Assembly: GCA_963816955.1 (NCBI GenBank)
Contig: CAWFME010000001.1
Span: forward strand, 62,001-126,000
Direction: 5' to 3'
DNA length: 64,000 nt
DNA from: DATFQI01 sp963816955
GTDB lineage: Bacteria > Actinomycetota > Thermoleophilia > Solirubrobacterales > Solirubrobacteraceae
Part shown: piece after piece, positions 33,944 to 40,641 of the stretch
Numbering within the stretch: the stretch's first letter is position 1
Layout of the letters: every line of letters starts with the position of its first letter
Notes under the pieces: generated by a model
The model's database searches: none
What the model saw: only the letters and a program-made list of their open reading frames with translations
Told to the model about the DNA's origin: nothing
Program-made: the position numbers and the translations under genes

Positions 33944-34993
33944 CTAGGTGCGCGTCCGCGTGCCGCGGCGCGAGCGCGCCCGGCGCGCGCCGCGGCGCAT
34001 CGCGTGGCGGCGGGCGATCACCTCGAACTCCTCGAGCGCCTGGCCGGCTCCCTCGGCGACGCACGTCAGCGCGGAGTCGGCGACGAAGGTCGGCATCTGC
34101 GTCTCGGCGTGCAGGCGCTGCTCGAGGCCGTGCAGCAGCGCGCCGCCGCCCGCGAGCAGGATGCCGGTGCTGAGGATGTCCGAGGACAGCTCGGGCGGCG
34201 TGCGGTCGAGCGTGTCGCGCACCGCCTCGACGATCGCCTCGACCGGCTCGGCGAGCGCCGCGCGCGCCTCCTCGGTCGTCATCGTCACGGTCTTGGGCAG
34301 GCCCGTCACGAGCTCGCGGCCGCGCAGCTCGGCCGTGAGCTGCGGCTCGACCGGCCCCGCGGCGCCGATCGCGAGCTTGACCTCCTCCGCGGTCGGCTGG
34401 CCGATCGCGAGATTGTGCTCGCGCCGGACGTAGGCCATGATCGCCTCGTCGAGGTCGTAGCCGCCGAGCCGCAGCGAGGACTCCACGACGATCTCCCCCA
34501 TCGAGAGCACGGCGACCTCGCTCGTGCCGCCGCCGATGTCGACGACCATGTGGCCGGTCGGCTGCGCGATGTCCAGCCCCGCGCCGATCGCGGCCGCGAT
34601 CGGCTCCTCGATCAGCGCCACCTCGCGCGCGCCGGCCGACAGGCAGGCCTCCTCGACCGCGCGCGTCTCGACGTCGGTCACGCCCGACGGGACGCACATC
34701 ACCACGCGCTGGCGCGCCCAGCGGCTGCGGTGCGCCTTGCGCAGGAAGTAGCGCAGCATCTGCTCGGTGACCTCGAAGTCGGCGATCACGCCGTGGCGCA
34801 GCGGGCGCGTGGCCGAGATGTTGGCCGGCGTGCGCCCGATCATGCGGTGCGCCTCGGCGCCCACCGCGTAGACGTCGCCGTGCTCGGAGTCGACGGCGAC
34901 CACCGAGGGTTCCGACACGATGATGCCGCGCCCGCGTTCGAAGACGAGCGTGTTGGCCGTCCCCAGATCGACGGCGAGATCGCGCTGTCCCAA
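33944..34993 (-). CDS. mreB: Rod-shape actin homologue MreB
   Basis: 349 residues from TTG 34993, the only start just before the conserved AVDLGTANTLVF phosphate-1 motif. Phosphate-2 VVDIGGGTSEVAVLS, connect-2/adenosine GILLAGGGALLHGL and the MreB segment IIVSEPSVVAVD are present. The C-terminus has an extra basic tail (RRHAMRRGARRARSRR) not usual for the family, possibly for membrane or nucleic-acid contact. It polymerises under the membrane and directs lateral wall growth. No mreC, mreD or rodA follow. It starts 11 nt after the small SOS-box gene and is probably co-transcribed with it. Confidence 0.92.
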   Translation of the reverse strand: MGQRDLAVDLGTANTLVFERGRGIIVSEPSVVAVDSEHGDVYAVGAEAHRMIGRTPANISATRPLRHGVIADFEVTEQMLRYFLRKAHRSRWARQRVVMCVPSGVTDVETRAVEEACLSAGAREVALIEEPIAAAIGAGLDIAQPTGHMVVDIGGGTSEVAVLSMGEIVVESSLRLGGYDLDEAIMAYVRREHNLAIGQPTAEEVKLAIGAAGPVEPQLTAELRGRELVTGLPKTVTMTTEEARAALAEPVEAIVEAVRDTLDRTPPELSSDILSTGILLAGGGALLHGLEQRLHAETQMPTFVADSALTCVAEGAGQALEEFEVIARRHAMRRGARRARSRRGTRTRT

Positions 34994-35004
34994 GGGCGGA
35001 AACC

Positions 35005-35358
35005 CTAGCGGGAGCGCCGCAATCGCTCTGCCGCGCGCCGCAGCCCGTGGCGCTCGCACAGCGCCGCCAGCGTGTCCGCGGCGGCCACCGGGTTGTACGG
35101 CAGCGCCTCGAAGGCCACGAGTCCCTCGCGCAGGTCGTCGATGCCCACGGCGGGCACCTCCATCGCCAGCCGCGCCAGCCAGCGCACGACGGCGCGCTCG
35201 TAGCGCTCGCCGTCCTGGCGCTCGATCAGCAGGCAGATCGCCAGCGCGTCGTCGAGGTCGATCCGCGGCAGCTCCGCGGCCGCCGCGCGCACCATCGACA
35301 GGCGCCCGATCCGCAGGGCACGCTGGAACCGGGCATAGGGACTTCCGTGGCTCGTCAT
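35005..35358 (-). CDS. Small helical protein under a LexA-type box, upstream of mreB
   Basis: 117 residues from ATG 35358. All-helical, Ala/Leu/Arg-rich with conserved-looking ARFQRALRIGRL, LDDALAICLLIE, GERYERAVVRWLARLAME and a short Pro-containing turn ALPYNP. I do not recognise the family. The start codon is 3 nt from a perfect LexA/SOS box, so the gene is likely damage-inducible, and mreB follows after 11 nt. An SOS-linked function in growth or division arrest is a possibility, not shown. Confidence 0.75.
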   Translation of the reverse strand: MTSHGSPYARFQRALRIGRLSMVRAAAAELPRIDLDDALAICLLIERQDGERYERAVVRWLARLAMEVPAVGIDDLREGLVAFEALPYNPVAAADTLAALCERHGLRRAAERLRRSR

Positions 35359-35361
35359 ATG

Positions 35362-35375
35362 CGAACGTATGTTCG
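35362..35375. promoter_or_regulatory. LexA (SOS) box
   Basis: CGAACGTATGTTCG matches the Gram-positive LexA consensus CGAAC-RNRY-GTTCG at every position, and the outer bases extend the symmetry (GCGAAC...GTTCGC). It lies directly upstream of the ATG at 35358, where it would cover the -10 region of a leaderless promoter. Confidence 0.78.
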
Positions 35376-35426
35376 CATGTCGATCCGAAGGACGCGGCAG
35401 TGGCGCCGGCCTGTGGTGCGGTCGGG

Positions 35427-35458
35427 CCCTTGGGCAGCCACCCCGGCGTACACCACCC
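35427..35458 (+). repeat. 32-bp dispersed repeat, copy A
   Basis: The 32 bases starting CCCTTGGGCAGCC and ending CGTACACCACCC recur exactly, in inverse orientation, at 38179-38210. Both copies are intergenic. Flanks differ, so it is a discrete element rather than a gene duplication. Confidence 0.7.
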
Positions 35459-35543
35459 GCGGCACTCGACGGTCTTGACCCGGTCACCCGCGGCCACCTC
35501 GACATGCGCGAGGGCGACGTCCAGCGCCCACTCGCCGCGGCCG

Positions 35544-35885
35544 CTACGCGAGGTTCCAACCGAAGTAGACCTCGATCTCGGCAACCTGGCCGCCGTCGAA
35601 GGTGAGCACTTCCGTGTTCCGGAAGCGGGAACCATCCTTGCGCGTTGCGTCGTACGTGACGACGACCTCGTCGCCCGCCTCGATGATCCGGGCGAAGTCG
35701 AACGTGCTCTCGCTTCCGGAGCCCGGCCAGCATCTTTCGAAGTAGCCGGCCCGATCGAGGTAGGGGTCCGGCGGGGAGTGGAAGCTCAAGCTGGGGGCGA
35801 GCAGTGACTCGATCCTCTCGCGGTCGCCGGCGGCGAATGCGTTGAATACGTCACGTGCCAGGTCGGTTCGGTTGGTAGCCGACAT
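35544..35885 (-). CDS. SnoaL/NTF2-like protein
   Basis: 113 residues from ATG 35885. The cone-shaped SnoaL-like fold is shown by RDVFNAFAAGDRERIESLLAPSLSFHSPP at the N-terminus, EAGDEVVVTYDA and the C-terminal IEVYFGWNLA. Members are small-molecule isomerases, hydrolases or ligand-binding proteins of unknown role. It is separated from the dehydratase by 48 bp and shares direction, but each could have its own promoter. Confidence 0.85.
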   Translation of the reverse strand: MSATNRTDLARDVFNAFAAGDRERIESLLAPSLSFHSPPDPYLDRAGYFERCWPGSGSESTFDFARIIEAGDEVVVTYDATRKDGSRFRNTEVLTFDGGQVAEIEVYFGWNLA

Positions 35886-35933
35886 TTCATCCTCCCTTGT
35901 GGCGGTGTCGTCAAACCTACGACCCCGGCCGCG

Positions 35934-36896
35934 TCAGAGCAGGCGGTCGAACCAGCCACGGACATCGCGCTGGGTGACGTTGCCACCGCACACGACGAAG
36001 CCCAGTGAGACGTCGTCGTGGGCGCGCTCGATGACCTGCAGCGCGGCTGGGACGAGGCAGCCGGTCGCCGGCTCGACCCACAGCTTGGCCTCCTCGGCGA
36101 AGGCCACCATTCCGCGTGCGGCCTCGGCGTCGGGCACCACGAAGACCTCCTCGACCAGCGCGTGGACGTGGTCGAGCGTGAGCTGTGACACGTGCGGCGC
36201 GCTGAGGGTGCTCGCGATCGAGGACGGCGCGATGTCCACCGGCTCGCCCGCGGCGAGCGCGCGGGCCATGGCGTCGGCGCCCTCCGTCTCCACGCCCCAG
36301 ATCCGCACGCCCGGCAGCAGCGCCTTGATCGCGACGGCCACGCCGGAGATCAGCGCGCCGCCGCCGATGCTCACCAGGACGTCGGTCAGCGGCGGCGCGT
36401 CCTCGGCGAGCTCGAGGCCCACCGTCCCCTGGCCGGCGACCACCGTCGGGTCGTCGAACGGGTGCACCAGCGTCATGCCGTCCGCCACCAACTCGTCGAG
36501 CAGCGCGAACGCGGAAGCCATGTCCTCGGTCAGCCGCAGCTCGGCGCCCGCAGCGCGAATGCGCTCGATCGACCGCGGCGGAGCGGTCTTCGCCATCACG
36601 ACCGTCGCGCGGACGTCCATTCCGCCGGCGACCTCCGCGACGGCGATGCCGTGGTTGCCGCCGCTCACCGCAACGACCCCTGCGTCGCGCTCCCCGGGGC
36701 TCAGCCCGAGCAGCTTCGTCGCGACACCCCGAGGCTTGAACGACCCGGATCGCTGGAGCAGCTCGAGCTTGAGCGTGACCGGAACGCCGAGCAGCGCGCT
36801 CATCCCAGGACTTGCCACCGTCGGCGTCCGCTCGACATGGCCGGTGATCGTCCGCGCGGCAGCGCGGATGTCATCGACGGAAAGCAGGTTCGCCAT
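35934..36896 (-). CDS. Threonine/serine dehydratase-like PLP enzyme
   Basis: 320 residues from ATG 36896. Fold-type II PLP enzyme: RSGSFKPRGVATKL holds the Schiff-base lysine, SGGNHGIAVAEVA is the substrate carboxylate loop, VSIGGGALISGVA binds the phosphate. There is no C-terminal ACT domain, so it is a catabolic or biodegradative-type dehydratase or serine racemase-like protein rather than IlvA with feedback control. It would convert Thr or Ser to a 2-oxo acid and ammonia. Confidence 0.88.
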   Translation of the reverse strand: MANLLSVDDIRAAARTITGHVERTPTVASPGMSALLGVPVTLKLELLQRSGSFKPRGVATKLLGLSPGERDAGVVAVSGGNHGIAVAEVAGGMDVRATVVMAKTAPPRSIERIRAAGAELRLTEDMASAFALLDELVADGMTLVHPFDDPTVVAGQGTVGLELAEDAPPLTDVLVSIGGGALISGVAVAIKALLPGVRIWGVETEGADAMARALAAGEPVDIAPSSIASTLSAPHVSQLTLDHVHALVEEVFVVPDAEAARGMVAFAEEAKLWVEPATGCLVPAALQVIERAHDDVSLGFVVCGGNVTQRDVRGWFDRLL

Positions 36897-37201
36897 CGCC
36901 GTCACGCTACCGGCGCACTCGAAAGCAAGAGCGGCTCCGCACAGCGTCCCTCTCGCGCGAAGCGCGGCTCGAGCAGGACCGTCGCCCGGCGCATACTCCC
37001 CGCGCGGCGAATTCGAGGTGTTCTGGGACAGCCCAGAAAGCCTGGCGGGTGACCTGCGGGTCGTCGCTCCGATCGCCGGCAGGCGGGCAGAGTGTCGCGA
37101 GGGGGAAGCAGGACGGCGTCGTCCGACGCCTTTCGGGACCGGCGAGCACTTCACGGGCCCCGGCAAGGTGGGCGGACCGCAGGCCGTGAGCGTCTGCGCT
37201 A
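36897..37201. other. Intergenic region without a recognisable gene
   Basis: About 305 bp between divergent genes. Frames here lack codon-usage character and known motifs. The only structured element is the ArsR operator at its right end. The promoter of the dehydratase gene should lie in the left part but no clear -10/-35 pair stands out. Confidence 0.5.
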
Positions 37202-37225
37202 ACCTACAACCAAATGGTTGTAGGT
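37202..37225. promoter_or_regulatory. ArsR-type operator over the start codon
   Basis: ACCTACAACC (37202-37211) and GGTTGTAGGT (37216-37225) are perfect 10-bp complements with AAAT between. The ATG of the ArsR gene is at 37214, inside the site, so repressor bound here would block a leaderless promoter or initiation directly. It is the typical form of an autoregulatory ArsR/SmtB site. Confidence 0.8.
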
Positions 37226-37543
37226 ACCGTCGATCAGCTCTTCAGCGGCCTCGCCGATCCGACGCGGCGCGACATTCTGCGCCGCTGCGCGATCGATGCC
37301 CCGTCGGTGTCGCGGCTAGCCGAGGCCTATCCGATCAGCTTCGCCGCGGTCCAGAAGCACGTAGCCGTGCTCGAGCGCGCCGGCCTGGTGGCCAAGGAGC
37401 GCCGCGGGCGGGAGACGCTCGTGCGCACCGACGCCGCCGCGGTCTCCCGGGCACGGCGCGCGCTCGACGAGCTCGAAGACCTGTGGCGCGGCCGCGTGGC
37501 CCGCATGTCCGAAGTCCTCTCCGAAGAAGGGAACCCGCAGTGA
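37214..37543 (+). CDS. ArsR-family transcriptional regulator
   Basis: 109 residues from ATG 37214. Winged helix of the ArsR type: LFSGLADPTRRDILRRCA, then recognition helices in LAEAYPISFAAVQKHVAVLERAGLV and the wing KERRGRETLVR. No metal-binding cysteine pair (CxCx or similar) is present, so it senses something other than soft metals. Stop and next start overlap (GTGA), and ArsR next to AHSA1-type genes is a recurrent pair in actinobacteria. Confidence 0.93.
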   Translation: MVVGTVDQLFSGLADPTRRDILRRCAIDAPSVSRLAEAYPISFAAVQKHVAVLERAGLVAKERRGRETLVRTDAAAVSRARRALDELEDLWRGRVARMSEVLSEEGNPQ

Positions 37544-38025
37544 CCGTCACCAACGTCGACAAGGACCTCGACGCCCGCACCCTGACCATCACCGCCGAGT
37601 TCGATGCGCCGCTCGAACGCGTGTGGGAGCTGTGGGCCGACCCGCGCAAGCTCGAGCGCTGGTGGGGGCCGCCGGGGGCGCCTTCGACCTTCGAGCGCCA
37701 CGAGCTCGAGCCCGGCGGCACCGTCACCTACTTCATGACCAGTCCGGAGGGCGAGCGCTTCTACGGCGTCTGGCGCGTCGTCGCGGTCGACCCGCCGCGG
37801 TCGCTGGACGTCGAGGACTCCTTCGCGGACGCCGAAGGCAACATCAATCCCGACATGCCCACCGGGCAGATGCACATGCGCCTCACTGAGAAGGACGGGC
37901 GCACGCGCATGGAGCTCATCTCGGTCAACGCCAGCAAGGAGGAGATGCAGCAGCTGCTCGACATGGGCGCCGCCGAGGGCATGCAGCAGGCGATCGGCCA
38001 GATGGACGCGCTGCTCGCCGAGTAG
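37540..38025 (+). CDS. SRPBCC/AHSA1-family protein
   Basis: 161 residues from GTG 37540 with GAAGAAGGG upstream. START-like fold of the AHSA1 type: ITAEFDAPLERVWELWADPRKLERWWGPP at the N-terminus, GGTVTYFMTSPEGERFYGVW in the middle, and a C-terminal helix (MGAAEGMQQAIGQMDALLAE). Members bind hydrophobic ligands or act as Hsp90 activators in eukaryotes; the bacterial ones next to ArsR repressors have no settled role. Translationally coupled to the regulator. Confidence 0.92.
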   Translation: MTVTNVDKDLDARTLTITAEFDAPLERVWELWADPRKLERWWGPPGAPSTFERHELEPGGTVTYFMTSPEGERFYGVWRVVAVDPPRSLDVEDSFADAEGNINPDMPTGQMHMRLTEKDGRTRMELISVNASKEEMQQLLDMGAAEGMQQAIGQMDALLAE

Positions 38026-38178
38026 CGTCCGCGGCGGGACGAGGCCGGCTACGCGCGATGGTCGTCGGTCGCCGGGGCGCGGCCGGTGGGCGTGGGTGCG
38101 GGTCTGACCGATGGCCGGGTGGTCCTGCCGTGCGCGAGCAGCGATCGTTGAGCCGGGCCCGCCGGGGCTACTCAACGT

Positions 38179-38210
38179 GGGTGGTGTACGCCGGGGTGGC
38201 TGCCCAAGGG
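38179..38210 (-). repeat. 32-bp dispersed repeat, copy B (inverted)
   Basis: Exact reverse complement of 35427-35458. It lies in the 304-bp gene-free region between the AHSA1 gene and the RNase H-TDO fusion, 22 bp before a large hairpin. Confidence 0.7.
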
Positions 38211-38231
38211 TCCGTGGGCGGGTCGCGGCGG

Positions 38232-38282
38232 GTCCTTCCGGAGCGCTCGAGCGCAAGCTTGCGCGCGCTGCTCCGGAAGGAC
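38232..38282. repeat. Large nested inverted repeat
   Basis: GTCCTTCCGGAGC (38232-38244) pairs perfectly with GCTCCGGAAGGAC (38270-38282). The 25-nt loop contains the palindrome GCGCAAGCTTGCGC (38251-38264). Lying between convergent genes, it may act as a bidirectional terminator or be part of a REP-like element with copy B. Confidence 0.65.
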
Positions 38283-38329
38283 ACGAGCGCGGCCCGCCCT
38301 CAGCAACGCCGGGACGCGGCTGGGCGCGC

Positions 38330-39502
38330 TCAGAGCCGGACGCGCACGTCCCACAGCTCCGGGAAGCAGCGGCGGTCGAGCGTCGTCTTCAGGTACGGGA
38401 CGCCGGGCGAGCCGCCCGTGCCGGGGCGGCTGCCGATCTCGCGCGCGGCCATCAGCACGTGGTGCTGGCGCCAGAGGGCGATCCCCTCGTCGTGGTCGAC
38501 GAGCCGCTCCGCGACGCGGTGCAGCCAGGCGCGCTGCGGGTCCTGCTCGTGGTCGCGGTAGAGCTGCGCGAGCGCCTCCAGGCGCTCCTCGCGGTCGTCG
38601 GGCAGCCCCGCGCACGCGCGGAACGCCTCGTACAAGTCCGGGCCGGAGGGCGGCTCGGCGTCGGAGGGGAACTTGTCGCGCAGCCCGGAGATCCACTCGA
38701 TCTTGCGGAACTGCACGGACTGGAAGCCCGAGGCGGGCGCGAGCGGGTCGCGGAACTCGAGGAAGCCGTCGGGACTCATCGTCTCGAGCACGTCGAGGTG
38801 CTTGAGCAGCAGCCGCTCGATCTCCACCGTGCGCTCCAGACGCGGGTGCGCGACATGCGGGCGGCCGGCCAGCAGCTCGTCGCGGGCGCGCTGCAGCTCG
38901 TGCAGGATCAGCTTGAACCACAGCTCGTACGACTGGTGGACGACGATGAACAGCAGCTCGTCGTGGGCGTCCGGGGTGAGCGGGCGCTGGAGGCCCAGCA
39001 GGTCGTCGATCAGCAGGTAGGTCGCGTAGTCCGTGCCGCCGCTGCGCGGCCGCGCGGGCTCGGCTGCGGGGTGGGCCGGCTCAGGAGCGGGCCCGGCGCC
39101 GTCGGGGTCCGCGTCGAGCGCCTGGTTGACGAGCTTGTCGGCGCCGGCGTTCTCGGCGCGCGGCACCGAGCGGATCGACCACCGGCTGAAGGCGTCCAGC
39201 GCCTGCCGGGCCTGCGCGTGCAGCGGCTTCATGTCAGGGTGCTTGACCTTGTAGGTGCCGTTGACCTGCTTGGCGATCAGCTCGGAGTCGTTGACGACGT
39301 CCACCTCGTCCGCCCCGAGCGCCCGCGCGCGCTGCAGCCCGAGCAGCAGCGCCCGGTACTCGGCGACGTTGTTGGTCGCCGTGCCGATCAGCTCGGCGGC
39401 CTCGTCGAGCTCCTCGCCCTCGGGCGAGGTGACGATGGCGGCCGCCGCGGCCGGACCTGGGTTGCCGCGGGCACCGCCGTCCACGTGGACGACGACCTTC
39501 AC
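38330..39502 (-). CDS. RNase HI-like domain fused to tryptophan 2,3-dioxygenase
   Basis: 390 residues from GTG 39502, one uninterrupted frame. Residues 1-130 are an RNase HI-type (RVT_3) domain: VDGGARGNPGP with D8, NNVAEYRALLLGL with E48, VVNDSELIAKQ with D72, and ENAGADKLVN with D122, i.e. all four DEDD acids. A Pro/Ala linker follows (131-156, no possible start codon). Residues 157-390 are a complete TDO: YATYLLIDDLLGLQRP, HDELLFIVVHQSYELWFK with H189 (active-site base), SGFQSVQFRKIEW with R266 (substrate carboxylate), and LWRQHHVLM with H348 as haem ligand, then GTGGSPGVPYLKTT and FPELWDVR. TDO opens the tryptophan ring to N-formylkynurenine. I know of no described fusion of these two. 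No other kynurenine genes are near. Confidence 0.88.
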   Translation of the reverse strand: MKVVVHVDGGARGNPGPAAAAAIVTSPEGEELDEAAELIGTATNNVAEYRALLLGLQRARALGADEVDVVNDSELIAKQVNGTYKVKHPDMKPLHAQARQALDAFSRWSIRSVPRAENAGADKLVNQALDADPDGAGPAPEPAHPAAEPARPRSGGTDYATYLLIDDLLGLQRPLTPDAHDELLFIVVHQSYELWFKLILHELQRARDELLAGRPHVAHPRLERTVEIERLLLKHLDVLETMSPDGFLEFRDPLAPASGFQSVQFRKIEWISGLRDKFPSDAEPPSGPDLYEAFRACAGLPDDREERLEALAQLYRDHEQDPQRAWLHRVAERLVDHDEGIALWRQHHVLMAAREIGSRPGTGGSPGVPYLKTTLDRRCFPELWDVRVRL

Positions 39503-39512
39503 CCCGAAGAGG

Positions 39513-39725
39513 CTATGCGTCGGAGGCGAGCGGTGCGAAGTCGCCGGTCACGCGCGGGCGCCGCCGGTCGCGCACCTCGCGCATCCCGCCGCCGCCGCCG
39601 GCCTCCCGGCGCTCCTGCTTGCGGCGGTCGACGATGACCGTCACGTTCGGGTCGTCCTCGTAGTAGGAGGCGAGCTTCTCGTAGAGCTCATCCGCCAGGG
39701 GTTCCGGAACGACGCAGTAGATCAC
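39513..39725 (-). CDS. Small DRR-motif protein
   Basis: 70 residues from GTG 39725; a longer frame to 39770 is less likely. It starts VIYCVVPEPLADELYEKL, then DDPNVTVIVDRRKQERR. The strand-DRR-x-RR segment is found in many small actinobacterial proteins of unknown function, often with duplicated DRR motifs. A poly-Gly run (48-52) and a basic stretch follow. It precedes the RNase H-TDO gene by 10 bp and probably shares its transcript. Confidence 0.65.
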   Translation of the reverse strand: MIYCVVPEPLADELYEKLASYYEDDPNVTVIVDRRKQERREAGGGGGMREVRDRRRPRVTGDFAPLASDA

Positions 39726-39791
39726 GGGGAGGATGCTAGCCACTGGACCCGCCGGACGGCATTCGTCCATCCGTCGAGTTCCCTTGACCCG

Positions 39792-40539
39792 CTAGCTGAG
39801 GTGGAGACCGCCACGGTCGTCGGCGGCGGCGTTCGCGACCGTCTCGTCGGCGGAGAGCTCGGACAGCTCGTCGCCCTGCGCGTCGCGCCGGACGCCGCCG
39901 GCCTCGTCGGAGAGGTCGATCTCGTAGCGGTACCAGGACAGCTCCCACATGACCGTGATCGCGACCACGCTGGGGCGGTCCGGGAGCGGGCGCACGCACA
40001 CCTGCGGGGCGCCGAGGGAGCGGGCGACGCCGCCGACCGTGCGCGTGTGGTCCGAGGCGTTGAAGACCTCGAGCGCGCGCTCCATCTTCAGGTCGGCGTT
40101 CGTGGGCACCGCGCGCACGTGGCGCGGGCGGCGCGGCGCCTCGACGGCGGGCTCGGGCGGCTCCTCGCGGTCGCGGTCGCGGTCGCGGTCGCGCTCCCGC
40201 TCGCGCTCGCGGTGGCGCGACGGCGCCGGTGCGGGCGTGATCTCGTCGGCCTCGATCTCGTCGTTGACCTCGCGCGCGCGCTCGCGGCGCGAGCGCAGGC
40301 GGTCCAGGAACGAGCGGCCGCGACCCTCCCCGCGCGGATGGCGCAGGGCGAGGTCGTCGCCGCCGGACTCGCGGAATCCAGCCCTCGTGCTGGGCGCGGG
40401 CCGTGCACAGCTCGCAGACCTGCCGCCGCTGGCCCGCCACGAGGTAGCCCTCGGCGTGCTCGCCGCGCAGGAGCGTGCGCCCGCAGATGTCGCAGGCCAC
40501 GTCCTCCTGGTTGGTCTTGATGTCCGTGGTCCTCGGCAC
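39792..40539 (-). pseudogene. Zinc-ribbon protein with charged linker, one frame change
   Basis: GTG 40539. N-terminal treble-clef/ribbon: CDICG (about residues 16-20) and CELCT (about 43-47). At about 40372-40377, after HEGW, the frame moves one base (an extra C would explain it) and continues RESGGDDLALRHPRGEG. A long Arg/Glu/Asp run follows, encoded by a GTCGCG-type repeat on the plus strand (40160-40215). A C-terminal domain ends the protein (ERALEVFNASDHTRTVGGVARSLGAP, VVAITVMWELSWYRYEI). Joined, it is about 248 residues. The C-domain is not one I can name. Confidence 0.65.
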
Positions 40540-40574
40540 CGGACCGGCGAGTCTAGAACGTAACGTCGCACGCG

Positions 40575-40641
40575 AATGCCGGGCGCAAGCGCGGTGCCGC
40601 GCTGCGACACCGCGCCCGGCATTTGCGGGCGAAACCCGCAA
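40575..40641 (-). terminator. Two hairpins after the EF-G2 gene
   Basis: On the minus strand the stop is followed at once by TTGCGGG/CCCGCAA (arms 40635-40641 and 40623-40629, loop TTTCG). Then comes a larger structure whose arms are AATGCCGGGCGC (40575-40586) and GCGCCCGGCATT (40612-40623), with an inner AGCGCGG-TG-CCGCGCT hairpin (40588-40603). The arms share bases 40623, so the two may be alternatives. Together they should end EF-G2 transcription. Confidence 0.7.

Noticed and set aside
36907..37149. 80-codon minus-strand frame in the intergenic region
   Set aside because: No ribosome-binding site, atypical composition and no motif.
40160..40215. GTCGCG-type repeat considered as a microsatellite
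   Set aside because: In frame in the zinc-ribbon gene, coding an Arg/Asp/Glu run.
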